From: Fasciola hepatica
Taxonomy: Eukaryota; Platyhelminthes; Trematoda; Plagiorchiida; Fasciolidae
Reading direction: 5' to 3'
NCBI GenBank assembly: GCA_948099385.1
Contig: CANUEZ040000156.1
Location: forward strand, 7,399,501-7,463,500
DNA length: 64,000 bases
The notes under the pieces were generated by a model, which did no database searches, was not told the DNA's origin, and worked only from the letters and a program-made list of their open reading frames with translations. Positions 24,105-34,691 of the stretch are shown one piece after another. The position numbers and the translations under genes were made by a program. The stretch's first letter is position 1; each line of letters opens with the position of its first letter.

Positions 24105-25117
24105 TAAAACTGACAGTTTTCGACGTACCATCTGACCTCTACGGCAAGTTCACCAGACAACTCGAAACATTTGTCGAAAATAAGATAACCGGCCTGGAAC
24201 AGAGGCTACTCTATTCGACTAGTAATTATCGCGGCCGAGTCAGAGAAGCTATTGTTGGGTGTACCATGCTTGACCCGGAACTGGGCTGCGCTCGGGGAAA
24301 GTAGATCTTGAAGAAGCTGTTCGGTCAGCCGTTTAAGGTAGCCTGCCGTCTAATAGAAGGTGTGATACTAGTGGGCCAAACAAACAAAGAGCTGCCTCCG
24401 AGCAATGGCTGACCTCCTACCTAAGATGCGGTGCTGTTCGATAGCTCCCGACCATTTGGGAAACGGGGCTTATCTAGATGCGGTGCACGTATTAAAGGCC
24501 ATAGTCCGCGGCCCTTCTTCCAAGGTACAGGCTTCTCTGGGCGGAAGAAGCTGAACGCATAAGCAGGAGTGACCGTGTGACCGACTTTGAGGAAATAACC
24601 GCATAGTGAGACCGGTAAACAAGATAGCCGACGGCAGATTAGGCCAGCCCATCCGTGGTAGCAACAGAGCAAATAGACCTGGCACCAGTCAAGCTCAAAA
24701 CTCCGTACGGAAACACTCGAAATATCAGCCCTGGACAAATATGCAAGCCATTTCCCGCGAGGCTATGGCTCACCCAAGTGGCAAGGTATGCGAAGCCAGT
24801 CATGGGTTACTAGAATGCCCCAAGTTCATCAAAGCCACAGTAAACGAACATTGGGGAAGGGCTAGGACAGCAGGAGCTTGCTTCATCTGCCTAACACCAA
24901 ACACCGGGCGGCAGCTTGCCGAACAAGATTCGGACCTGGCCACGATGGGTGTCCGGGCCGGCACCACGGATTACTACACCAGGTGAAAGAAGCTACACTA
25001 GAAGCGAACACGAAGCCCAGTGTGACTTGCTTAAAGTCACGGTCGGCCTGTAAATCAATACAACTAGGATTAGTTTCAGTAGAATCGATGACCCCGAATG
25101 AGGCGGCCGAAGCATAG
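24105..25117 (+). pseudogene. Bel/Pao gag, central and zinc-knuckle parts
   Basis: From 24,105 translation gives VKLTVFDVPSDLYGKF, ITGLEQRLLYSTSNYRGRVR, AIVGCTMLDPELG, ILKKLFGQPFKVACRLIEGV: the Bel/Pao Gag core (DUF1759-like), parallel to the minus-strand copy near 12,300. A stop lies at 24,303. After about 24,420 frames shift. 24,606-25,117 retains ECPKF, GRARTAGACFICL and, in another frame, CPGRHHGLLH, remnants of paired zinc-knuckle motifs normally ending H.LLH. Confidence 0.75.
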
Positions 25118-25870
25118 CCTTCGCCGATAGCGGATCAGACGCCATTCTGGTGAAGAAGCCGTTTGCCGATAAACTCCAGCCCGCTAAAAGCACAACGTCG
25201 TTAGAGGTGATCACGGTGGGGGGAGCGCAAGTAATAATTGCAGGTTGGTTGGGATTGCAGCTCAGCTCCCTAGATACCGACAAGCAAAAGGGATCAACGG
25301 AGGCTTCTACGGTGGCCGATCTCCCCGTGCAGGCACCGAGGTCGGTAAGTGCAATTCTACCCAGGTGGCCTAACTTACAGGATATATACGTCGTAGACTG
25401 GGAGAAAGATGGAGTAGATCTCATCGGATGCAACGTGCCAGAAGCACATTGGGTGCCGAACCACAGGGTAGGCTACCGACAGGCTCCCCATCCCGAAAGC
25501 ATGACACTAGAATGGATACTACATGGCCCATCCGGAGAATTTTGCCCCGTAGATTACTTATCGGCGGAAACAAACCTCGCGGATAACCAGTTGCCTCCCC
25601 TGTGCGTGAAGGAATTTTGTGACATCGGAGACGAAGGACAGTCATTGCCCCAAGAGGGCCACCTAGCACCATAGACAGTAAGGCAAGGAACCAGAGGCCT
25701 TGAAAACTGGTTCGAGGTTCCCCTGCCATGGTGCACACAAACCGACCTTTTGGTCGATAAGGGAATTTACGCTCTCCAGAAACTGCTGAGCTGGACAGAA
25801 GGCTTCAGCCGACATCATGGTCTCTGAAAACGATAGGCAGAAGTGAAGATGCAAAACTAAGTGCTTGGCT
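25118..25870 (+). pseudogene. Bel/Pao aspartic protease (A17-like) and pre-RT region
   Basis: The frame from about 25,110 to 25,674 shows FADSGSDAIL (DSG active site), AQVIIAGWLGLQL, PVQAPRSVSAILPRWP and LIGCNVPEAHW, the hallmark of Bel/Pao protease. WILHGPSGE follows. After a stop at 25,672 the pre-RT linker continues with ENWFEVPLPW and LLSWTEGF. The protease processes Gag-Pol. This is the longest unbroken Bel/Pao segment here. Confidence 0.85.
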
Positions 25871-26085
25871 AAGTGGGAAAGTGCCTGAAACCACCAGAAG
25901 CAGAAAAGGGATACAGTACGTGCCTCATCACCCGGTTCTTCACCTCAAGACAACCCGATGAGTGGCGGGTTGTCTTGATAATAATAGTAATAATAACGAT
26001 ATCTTCCTCGGTCGTGGTCGTGAGGTGTGCAGGAAGGTATCATCAAAGTTTACAGCATCACTCGAGATCAAAAATCCGCACTTTT
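25870..26085 (+). pseudogene. Bel/Pao RT start with microsatellite-like insert
   Basis: VPHHPVLHLK in one frame, then PDEWRVVL in the next, match the Bel/Pao block WYLPHH.V.....PDE.RVVFD. Where DCAA.Y.G.SL should follow, about 15 codons of ATA/GTA/ACG-type triplets (25,977-26,020) come first, then RCAGRYHQSL. The triplet tract keeps the frame. The gene breaks off near 26,085. Confidence 0.65.
25946..25977. other. 11-bp perfect hairpin in Bel/Pao RT start
   Basis: CAAGACAACCC (25,946-25,956) and GGGTTGTCTTG (25,967-25,977) are exact reverse complements with a 10-nt loop. The stem lies over the PDEWRVV codons and ends at the triplet-repeat tract. Confidence 0.7.
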
Positions 26086-26960
26086 TAAAAGTGAGTCGCA
26101 CACTACGGCAATAGAGGAATGAGGCTAGGCAGAGTTTAAATGAGGCAAAGTGACAACGAAATACGCGGTGGGTATGGTTCAGTTTCGAGTCAACAGGTGC
26201 AATAGAAAGGAATCGGCCGGAATCAAGGAGGACGTCGTCTTAGGAATCAGAAAATATAATGTTCATAAAGACGATACAAGAAATTGGCCTGTTAAGCATA
26301 CTCCAGTTTAGGTAGAGAGATAGTTGTTCATGATGCAAGGAGACAGGTAAGTATTTCATGGAGATGCGTGGATGAACAACAATTTGCAAAGAAAGTATTT
26401 GTCGGTTGTTTGGTGCTTTTTCTTATCCGGTATTCTATCTTGGTAAATCCTCTTGGACGTTTTCGATCCTTGCAACTCTCTGGTCATCATTTTTAGCCCC
26501 AAGACAACGATACTCATTACGTAAATACTTCTTGTCATTTAAATACCCATCTCCTCTGCAAACCGGGCATCCGCTACTATCATGGCTACACATCACAAAT
26601 CGATCAGTCGTCTACTTCCCATTTCCGTGTTGGCGCATCACATCCCACCTTTCTGAAAGTAAACAACCTGCTCGACCATCAAATGTTTACCTCCGGCCAC
26701 TTCTTTCAAAATCACCCAGGCAACTTCCCTCTACAGATGAGCCCTTCAATGAGTATTCAACTGACTCAGCCGATATTCGGTCTCTGAACGTTACAAGGGT
26801 AAACTTTGAAGGATATTTCTTGTTCTTTGTCCGCAAATTCATTCCTTTCATCGTCTGATTTCCAATTCTAAGCCATTCCATACCCCGCGGAGCGCTAGCA
26901 CTGGTTTACGTCTACCTTGAAACCTTCTTTTCTTCATAGTGAACAAAATCTATTTGATTC
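26086..26960. other. Unassigned insert sequence inside Bel/Pao
   Basis: Contains an open plus frame of 150 codons (26,406-26,858) rich in Phe, Ser and Leu, with no recognised domain and no supporting context. It is part of the roughly 5-kb insert splitting the Bel/Pao element. Confidence 0.3.
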
Positions 26961-27245
26961 TGTCGTTGTGCAGTCCCTATTTTTGTAATATTTGAGTAAG
27001 AGTCTACTACTTCCAACCAGCTCAACCCTGACTTGGCCGACCTGGCCATCAGGCCTTGAGTTCAAATTTGCCGGGGGCCACCAATAAGTGTAACTGAAAT
27101 ACTTTCTTTCACACTGTATCGAGTGCACATACGTGAATCAATCTCTTAGAACTTGAACTCTGCTTCCAGTTGTACCGTTTGACCTTGCACTGCAGCATGC
27201 CTCGGGGTTATCCGAAATAAAATATTATCATTATCATTATCATTA
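26960..27245 (+). mobile_element. 3' end of a LINE or SINE with (TATCAT)n-type tail
   Basis: The segment ends in AATAAAATATTATC followed by ATTATCATTATCATTA at 27,225-27,245, a short-repeat tail typical of CR1-like LINEs and the SINEs that use them. Upstream it has GC-rich CTGGCCATCAGGCCTTGAG and no open frame. It is plus-oriented and abuts the truncated RT end of minus-strand L3 exactly at 27,246. Confidence 0.5.
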
Positions 27246-27931
27246 GGTCAAATTGGCAAGTTGGCACAAGAAATTGATTTAAAAAAGCCATCTTGGCAGC
27301 TGTGAATGAGATTATAGGACAGAGGTAAATCGGATTCCGCTGTTTAATCAAACTTTCCATTGTTCTGACAGCTAAAGGGGTGCTGTTGATAGGACAAACA
27401 TTTGCAGAATCCCGCTCCGGATCTTTCTTATGAATAGGGATAAATGATGAAATTTTCCATTGGGATGGAAAAATGCTATGTTTAAGTGATAAGTTATATA
27501 GATTCGTAAAGATAGCGGCGACGTCATTTCCACCAAGGTGAAAAAGTGCTGGGGGGATGCCATCATAGCCGGGAGGGAGGAGGGTCTAAACCGTAGCAGT
27601 AGATGAACCACGTCATCCAGACTGGGTTCTATGTCAGAGAGAACCCGACCAGTGATGAGGGGTACGGGGGGCGGAATTGAAGTTGCGTCAGTACTCACGG
27701 ATCCTGCGAAGGAGCCGGGCGCTTCAGCCGTTGCGGCTGGAACGGAATTTGCCTGCCGTCTACTAAATTTGAAAAGGATATACCGGAAGACTTTCTGCAA
27801 TTTCTGCGCTTTAAAAGCCGGGACAACAGGTAGGATCTGTCGATGGATCTCAAGGCCGAAAACCCCTGATTTTTCATCAGTTCATTGGCCCGAAGACTGA
27901 CGGTTACAGAGAGAAAGTAGGGTTTCAACAA
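27246..27931 (-). pseudogene. LINE L3 RT N-terminal fragment
   Basis: The frame 27,800-27,372 and neighbours give, on the minus strand, GIPPALFHLGGNDVAAIF and SQWKISSFIPIHKKDPER (RT blocks 1-2), then a YRPI-like INSTPLAVRTMESLI and VPTCQFDL. L1 has CQFDFLN at the same place. The sequence ends there at the repeat tail (27,245). Confidence 0.7.
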
Positions 27932-27949
27932 TAAGGAGAAGTCACTGGT

Positions 27950-28737
27950 TCAGCTATAGATATGCAGTTTTGCACGTTTATTCTGCAACCCTGTAAGGTA
28001 AGATCTGCGGGCCTCAGAGTGGTTGGCTCCGATGGTGGTGATTGGTGACGGGCAATTATGTAGCTTATCGTAGAGTACGTCAGTAGCAAGCTGTGGGTTG
28101 CACTGCAGGAAGTAACCATCACAGGTGAGGGAACTGAGCATGGGCTCGAGGTTTAGCCAGCTGTTCGTGCGTTGGGGCCGTTGAGGTGAGCTACGCATGG
28201 TTTCCGTTGCTTCGGCTGTGAATCTGCAAGGCACCATTCTATGGTCACTGCCTGGAAAGAGATCGAGGGCGGTAATTATCAAGTCCGATAAGCCAATGGT
28301 TAATACCACTGTTTCCTCTGGTTGGTGTCATAAGGTGCAGGACAAGGTTCTACGAGCATGGTAGAGAGGAAGTTCGTGAAGCATTGGGACGATGACATGA
28401 TGTCCAAGCGGATATTTTGTGCACTGAAGTCGCCGGAAACGAGTTTCGACACAGAGGGTAGTGGCGCGAAGTGATCAAAAGAGCTAACTACTTGGGCTAG
28501 GTCCGCGAAGTTTGAACTGGGTGGTCGAAAAGCGCAGCCAATATGGAGTGGAGAGTTGGCCGGGAGAGCCTCCACTCTTATTGAGACCTGGATTGAGTCC
28601 AGCGTTGGATCAGCGAGAGAAACTGAAGGCCAGCTGCTTTTACTATGGATTAAGCAGCCTCCTCCACGATGACGACTATTCTTTGTCAAGGTTTGGTGGC
28701 CAGCAACAGAAATTTTGGTCTGATGGGACAGAGTCAT
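27950..28737 (-). pseudogene. LINE L3 endonuclease
   Basis: Two overlapping frames. 28,737-28,300 shows GGGCLIHSKSSWP, GCAFRPPSS (YRPPSS block with Tyr lost) and LVSGDFSAQNIRLD (GDF kept, Asn lost). 28,309-27,950 shows FPGSDHRMVP, the intact SDH block, and the linker after it. The frame change lies near 28,305. Confidence 0.8.
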
Positions 28738-28881
28738 TTGGCCAGGTTTTGGTTATGACAACGATGTCGAAGTCGGATGATGGCACAATATTACGGAGAG
28801 TATAAGTTTTATCCAATAGTGAGCAGGCAACTTTGAGGGGCTAGGTAATTGCAGCCGCACCGGCTTGGCTTGACGTGAGAA

Positions 28882-30124
28882 CTACCATACGCGGGCATAG
28901 GTGGATAACATTATCAAGATGGAAAACGTTAGTAAATGGGCACATAATTTCAGGGTTTTCACGCATAGGAGCGATGGGGCATAAATCAGAGTTGGAAGCG
29001 GGGAGCCGGCAGTGCTGATTAATGGTTGTCGATAAGCAGGTGAAGTTGGGTTGGGGGAGGTGCTTTCAAGAAAAAATGGCCATTTTTGGAGGCAGGATTT
29101 CCAGGGTGGTTGGAGTAACCAGGTGGGGGTTGAATGTTGAAGCACTGGGTAATGGCAGGCGAGATGGTAGAGGGTACTGGTGACTAGGTTTAAGAGGATC
29201 CGTAATGGGCAACCAGGACCGAGGAAAAAGCCATGTTTGGTTGGGCTTGCCCATCCTGTGTTCGGGAAGAAGCTTGGAGTTCAATAATCGAGGCCGCTGA
29301 TTATAATTCAACTGGGGGTTGTTTGAATAATTGTTTTGAAGAGAGGGAAATTAGTCACAGGGGTTTGGCAGGGGGTGCTGGCATTCAGCCAGAATGATGG
29401 AATACTGTTTTGGTATACTTAAAGAATATGGTAGGTTTGGTCTCGATTCATGATGGTGCTTTACCTGGAGGCTGTTTTCTCCGTTGATGCAATGTGGATT
29501 TGCGAGAAACTTGTCAATAATTCGGGGTACCACGCTAATACAGTGAGGCGGAGTTGGCAGGTCTGGGGTGAGCCAGGGTTGCGTCCTGCTCACCTGTAGG
29601 CACGAATTATTTAAGGTACACATGGAGTGCCTGGTGGGGGTTTTAGATAGGGCTCTTAGAAGACTTATTGGGGGGGATAACGGGAGCAGCCGGAGTGACT
29701 AAAGGTTGTGGGGGCGGGGGCACAAAATTCTGTCTGTTGGTGGGCCTTTTGGCTATATAGTAGATCATGGCTTTTCTGAACTGCTTGATGCCGCAAGACC
29801 TTGGGACATGAGTTAGGACTTGGCGGATTATTGGTAAATGACTTTCTCCGAAGTCTTCCTCGGTGATGAGACAGTGAGCAGTATGTTGAAATAAGCAGCA
29901 GCAGGACCAAATGCACGGGACTTTTGTGGCCCTGGACTAACTGTGGATTGAGAATGGATATCTTTGATGTTTGTGCAAGCCGAGGTTGACGGTAGAAAGC
30001 AGGGCCTCTTACTGGGAGGGTTTACTGGAGAAGGGGTGGTGGTCAGGTCCAGGTCAACTGGTGTAGTGCAGGAAACTGAGAACTTTTGAGTGGAGGAGTT
30101 GCTCAACAGGCAGTGAGGCGGCAA
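28882..30124 (-). pseudogene. Pro/Ser-rich spacer of LINE L3
   Basis: Several minus-strand frames rich in Pro, Ser and Leu occupy the space between ORF1 and the endonuclease, on a G-rich plus strand. They are broken by stops and have no recognised domain. The parallel with L2 and L4 is in position and composition only. Confidence 0.45.
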
Positions 30125-30686
30125 GGCTACTGGTTTTCAGCCACAGCGGTGATGCCGATGCTGAGGTACTTAATGATGATCGAAACACCTCTCTTTGGAG
30201 GGGCTTCTTATCCGCTAATATTCTAAGTCTTCTGCATGGGGTGGCGTTGGCGGTGATTCTCCAACTGTTTGTGAATTTCCTAGCTGTTACTTCATCGGTG
30301 ATTTGGAACTTCCAGGGGCAGTCAATGCTTTGTGACCTTTTGCGCAGCCGCATGCAACAGCACCTGTAGTGTGCGATGTTGCAAGCATTCTGTAAGGGGG
30401 GTTCGTTCGGCGGCAGGAAAAGTTGGTCAGGAATGCTGAAAACTATAGCTTTTGTGGTCTTGGCCATACGGTTAGGGATTCCGGTAACAACTGCTTCTAA
30501 AAAAGGGCCCGCCATGGCTGGGCTTTGACAATTAGCTATAGGAGCGGGTTCCGTCGTGCTGAATATCGGGAGTATCTTTACCAGAATACCATCGATCGAC
30601 TGGATCTGGTTGTGTAGGTCTGCCACCTCTCGATCTACTTTTTTGATCTTCTGGTTAGCTGCTTCGTAAACATCATTGACATCCAC
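30054..30686 (-). pseudogene. LINE L3 ORF1 protein
   Basis: A 210-codon frame. The first 50 residues look like a coiled coil (QKIKKVDREVADLHNQIQSI), as in many ORF1 proteins that trimerise. Then come AKTTKAIVFSIPDQLFLP, NIAHYRCCCMRLRKRSQ (Cys-rich basic), DCPWKF and RRLRILADKKPLQREVFRSS. These blocks align with the L2 and L4 ORF1 frames. Presumed RNA-binding role in the LINE particle. Complete frame, but ORF2 is dead. Confidence 0.65.
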
Positions 30687-31034
30687 TCAGTACGGGCTGA
30701 CAGCAGGCCGAGTTTGAGTGTTCCTAGTTTTTCTAGGCCTGAAAGTACGAGTTGCTCGCTTCGTACCCGGGGCCCAAAAATGCTTTTAGAGTGTTTCTGG
30801 AGCTGCCATGGGTAGTTTATGAGGTAATGTGACGAAAGGGGAAAGATTATGGGTCAATAGATTGAACTTTCCGAGAGGGTGAAACCAAGTAGGAAATTTT
30901 GGATATATTTTAGTATTTCTGGCTGGATTACAGACTGTTGCAGGGCTTTTAAACATAAAAATCAAACTCAACCTAGAGAGAATACGTCACTGTCTAGCGC
31001 AGCGGCATTGTGGCTATTACCAAGTAGCCATGTT

Positions 31035-32790
31035 CAAAGGCAGGTCCTTGAATGATTGTCCATTACAGGGGGCCCGAATGGACTACTCCTTTGATTGAAG
31101 TCTTGCTCCTTTCCAGATTAGGCAGAGTAGTCTCATCATCCGATATCAGAGAAACGTTTCTTCAGGTGAAAATACCGGTAGAAGGGCGAGATGTCTTACG
31201 ATCCCTACGGTGGGGAACAGAACAGCCGGAACAAAGCGGTGATAAATTACAGAATAACGGTTCGCACCTTTGCAGTGATATCATCGCCTTTTTGCGCGAA
31301 CTACGCCCTTTGAGAAACTGCAAACGAACATAGAGATTTGGTCCACCGGTCGGTGGTAGATAGCATCAGAAAGACGTCTACGTGGGCGACTATCTTGGGT
31401 CATTTGATGATGTAGACTCGGCCCTGGCGCAGTTCAGGGGCCTGACAAGATTGCTAGAATGGGGTGGCTTCTATCTCACGAAATGGACGTCGAGCGCTTC
31501 AGAGGTGCGCAAATTCATTCCGTACTACGACAGGGCCAAAATGGTAAGAAATATGAACGGCCCCCGCTCCCTACCGAAAACGCGCTAGAAAAGTGATGGA
31601 ATGCGGAAACGAGCGACTTCGTTTTCGGAATAAACGTTCCCGAGCAACCAATAACTCGTCGTGCTATACTATCTGTTTTTTCCGGTTTGTTCAACCAGCT
31701 CGGCTTTGTCTCCTCCTTGCTGTCACCCCGGAAGATCCTGCTGCATCGGATCTGCCACGAGAAAGTCGATTAAGACCAGCCACTGGAGCGAGGAGATCGG
31801 ATGGAGTGGGAGAAATCCTGAAAACCTTACAGAAACCAACAGACATACGGGTTCCACGGTCCTTGCCTTATGGTCACACCGCGCAGACGGGAGAAACACA
31901 CTCTGTTTTCTGAAGCATCCGAAGTCGGTTACGGAGCCGTGATGCATGGAAGATGGTGCGTGGGAGGTGGACAATATGCTACGAGGATCCTGCTTGCCAA
32001 AGCTGCGCTGCACCACTGAAGTCGGTCTCGATCCCGGGCCTCGAGCCCTGTTCAGCCAAGTTGGCAGTAAGAGCAGTACAAGCGGTGAAGAGATGTCCTG
32101 ACTTCTACATTTGGTCAGCCGGCTTTTAGACCGACTGGACAATGACGCAGTACTACAATAACAACATCAGGGGTCGTTTTAGCTCTTTCGTTGCTAACCG
32201 ACCCAATATCGTCCACGACGGACCTGCCATGAACCAGTGGAAACTTGTCAAGTCCGTCGACAGCCCAGCCGATCTACAACCCCGAGGTGCGACCAAACTC
32301 TGGCAAAAGGACACGTGAACGGTAGGACCGAAGTTCCTGCACAAGCCTCAATAGGGCTGGCCATGTACGAACCAAAGCCTCCTCTGGAATTGGAACTGGA
32401 GATCAAAGGCGTAGTGACGGCTGTGACTGTCGCCGAAGCAACATTCATTTTGTCAAGACTGGACAGGTTGTCCTCCTAGATGAAGACGCTTATGCCTTTA
32501 GTTCGGTTGGCCGGGTTCGAGAGGCATTTGCTAGTCACAGAGGGAATCCGCCCCTCCGGCCGTATGTGAATGGGACCGATAAGCCCCGATGTACTACGAG
32601 CCGCCAAACACGAATTATCCAGCATGACACAACGGGAGGCCTTCCCTTGAGAGCTCGAGATGGCAGAACAAGCGGGGCCAACAGACAAAAAACAGCATTT
32701 CCGATGGACAACTTGAAGCACTTAAACCGCAAACTCATTAACGGATTGCTGCCGGCAGGTGATAGGCTGGCCAACTCCCACCTGTCATGA
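31035..32790 (+). pseudogene. Bel/Pao RT, RNase H and pre-integrase remnants
   Basis: Read through several frames: GRSLNDCPLQG, DIRETFLQVKIP, RDVLRSLRWG, IAFLRELRPL or SSPFCANYAL in the alternative frame, then DYLGSFDDVDSALAQFRGL (32 codons from 31,382) and GGFYLTKWTS, the Bel/Pao RT end. Next, HAQTGETHSVF and LKSVSIPGLEP mark RNase H, and LQPRGATKLW the block before the integrase. DNLKHLNRKLINGLLPAGDR at 32,706 is the pre-integrase block. The YVDD region survives only as the VDDYLG-like YLGSFDD context. No integrase DDE core was found. Confidence 0.75.
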
Positions 32791-32922
32791 AAACTGTCAA
32801 GAGCTCTGGCGAAATGATATGAACTGTCGAGGTGGATACCTCCAAAGGGCTGCTAATTCGCGAAGTTCGCAATACCAACCTCCTTGAGAGTAAAGATGGA
32901 GAAGCCCATAACCCAGAACCCC

Positions 32923-33340
32923 GGCAGGCTGTTCCTCATTCGTCGTTGAGGTGGTTAAAGGCAACTCCCGTGTGTGGAGGCATTTACGATATGCCGACGT
33001 ACTGAACTGTACGTGCACCCAGACACACACGAGCAAGATACACGTCTATGCCTCATGACCTCCATCAAACACGTTGTAGTGCCCACCGTTTTCGTTGGCT
33101 TTTCCCGTGTGTGGTTGTAGCTGTGATTCGATCTTACACCCAGACACACACCACTCCCTCACGTACATGATACACGTTTACCCCGCATGACCCCCATCAA
33201 ACACGCCGCAGGGCTGGTTGTTCCTCGTTTATCACTAGCATTATGAGAGATTTATCGTGTGGGTGGCAGTTGCTACCATTTTCCCATACACCGGAGCGCG
33301 ACCTCACCCATGATACCCACAAGCACACACACTCACATAA
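32923..33340. repeat. About three diverged tandem units
   Basis: Units begin near 32,923, 33,093 and 33,214 (about 120-170 bp each). They share CTGTTCCTC or GTTGTTCCTC, CCCGTGTGTGG, CACCCAGACACACAC, ATGATACACGT and CCCATCAAACACG. They lie between the Bel/Pao pre-integrase remnant and LTR B, where the integrase should be. Confidence 0.65.
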
Positions 33341-33626
33341 GCACATGCAGCCAAAGCACTTCGGCTCTCCCGAAGACAGCATCCATGTTTCCCCTTCGAG
33401 CCCGCCATCGATCAGCCGTTCTAATGGAAGACGCAGAGTGAAATCGCGTCGGTGCGGCCGCCGGGTCAGGTGCGATCGTGAGAAGAATGTTGACGTCAGA
33501 AGTATTAGGTAAGCACGGTGGCAGCAGGGCCTATATAGGTAGCAAAAATCCGTACCCCTATCCAAACCTTTGACTCTGCTATGACTTGCGAGGACTTTGG
33601 TGGGCAGTCCAACAACCGTTCACGGA

Positions 33627-33965
33627 AAATCCCCCCAGAAATACTGCAATTTCGCTTTTCCTTGGCACCATTCACTCATGTACACTGTATATTTTCATGA
33701 ACCAAAGCTTGTTTGTTTGCGTCCAAGGCGCTACTCTGTCATACCCCATTCTGGACCTGTGTGACGCAGACGCTCCCCTCTGGCAAGCCACAGTTTGGTT
33801 CTCATTTTCTGAGCCTCTGTGGTCGCATAATTCAGGTTCGTATCTTTTTTATGTCATTGTTTATTTAAACTTATAGTATCGTAGAATTTCACTGATAACC
33901 GAGTTCTGATTTCGGGGTCCGTTTCGAATTGGGCTGCTTATTGCCCAAATGCTTCTTACAGTTCG
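33627..33965 (+). repeat. Bel/Pao LTR copy B (3' LTR)
   Basis: Homologous in order to copies A and C: GGAAAATCCCCCC, TTTTCCTTGG, CACTCATGTACACTG, TGGCAAGCCACA, GGTTCTCATTTTCTGAGCC, GTTTATTTAAAC, TATCGTAGAATTTCAC and CGGGGTCCGTTTCGAATTG. A TATA-like CCTATATAGG is at 33,529-33,538, just upstream. L4 begins within 20 nt of its right end. Confidence 0.75.
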
Positions 33966-33979
33966 GTCCAAAACTGCTG

Positions 33980-34551
33980 GTTGCAGCTGGGGGTAACCCA
34001 TCTGGTCCAGGATGCGCAGATGCTGTGCAGCTTGGAATGAGCTTAGAAATGTTGTTTACTCCAAATATTAGGGTAGACAGAGAAGAGCTGGTGGTAGCAA
34101 GAGGATTCAGGGGGAGGTTATGCCTGGAGCGAGGCCTTGGAAACGGCGGAGTAAAAGTTGAAAACCGCAGCGATACCAGAAAAGGAGGTGGCCGGAGTTT
34201 TATTCGGTAACACAACATATTGGACAGTAGTATATGTTGTGGAATTCTCAAATTTATGTAGGAGTGAGAGTTTCAATGCTTCATTGGGGTGCCTTAGAAC
34301 TTTGGCTTCTTCATCGCGATGCTGATCTTCCTTTAGGTCCCGGATAACATCATTAAGACATGTCAGTCCCATGAGAAGAGAGAAGTCGTGGTTTTGGAGG
34401 TTAAGTCTTTACATCTTAAGGTACTTCTTTTGGAGGGAGGCAAGTTTGGACTTCCTAAAGAAAAGAGTTTTAGACAGTTTGGCTGAGATCCAAGAGGCTG
34501 CTTCCCATGTTAGGTCAAACTAATCAGCCACCTGCTGGGGATTAGCCCTCA
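33980..34551 (-). pseudogene. LINE L4 linker and first RT block
   Basis: Frames 34,372-34,118 and 34,251-33,980 carry EEAKVLRHPNEALKLSLLHK, VVLPNKTPATS, and TASAHPGPDGLPPAA. These match the L1 blocks KESKALRHPNKALKLSLLHK and KASAHPGPDGLSPAA nearly residue for residue. Several frame changes. Confidence 0.85.
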
Positions 34552-34691
34552 AGAAAAAAACCGCTCTATAGTTCGTAAAGGATGAGATTGGGCAGAGGGT
34601 TCCAATTGGCCGGAGAGAATTGCTGACTGGGGTCAGATAGCCTGATGGATGAGGATGGAATGAGAGATTACTTGCTACTATCTTATGATCG

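Larger units (their letters stand above)
27246..30990 (-). mobile_element. LINE copy L3 (same family as L1), RT core missing
   Basis: Minus-strand element with ORF1 (30,054-30,686), Pro-rich spacer (28,882-30,124), endonuclease (27,950-28,737) and only the first RT blocks (27,246-27,931). It is cut at its 3' side, unlike ordinary 5' truncation of LINEs. It lies within the insert that splits the Bel/Pao element. Confidence 0.8.
23334..33965 (+). mobile_element. Decayed Bel/Pao LTR retrotransposon, split by nested insertions
   Basis: Left part: LTR (23,334-23,690), gag pieces, A17-type protease and the start of the RT region to about 26,085. Right part: RT, RNase H and pre-integrase region (31,035-32,790), then a tandem repeat block and an LTR copy (33,627-33,965). 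The protein order left to right is that of one element, with about 5 kb inserted around the first RT residues. The integrase core is missing. All coding parts are broken by stops and frameshifts. Two neighbouring partial copies instead of one interrupted element cannot be excluded: both junction sides carry a version of the same (R/K)xxxSL block. Confidence 0.7.

Noticed and set aside
26406..26858. 150-codon plus ORF as a gene
   Set aside because: Phe/Ser-rich low-information translation, no motif, no homology recognised, and it lies inside an insertion.
32923..33340. CRISPR-like array
   Set aside because: Only about three diverged units of unequal length without constant repeats and spacers; the context is a eukaryotic retroelement.
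33243..33512. His/Ser-rich plus ORF near 33,300
   Set aside because: It is a translation of the CACA-rich tandem repeat.
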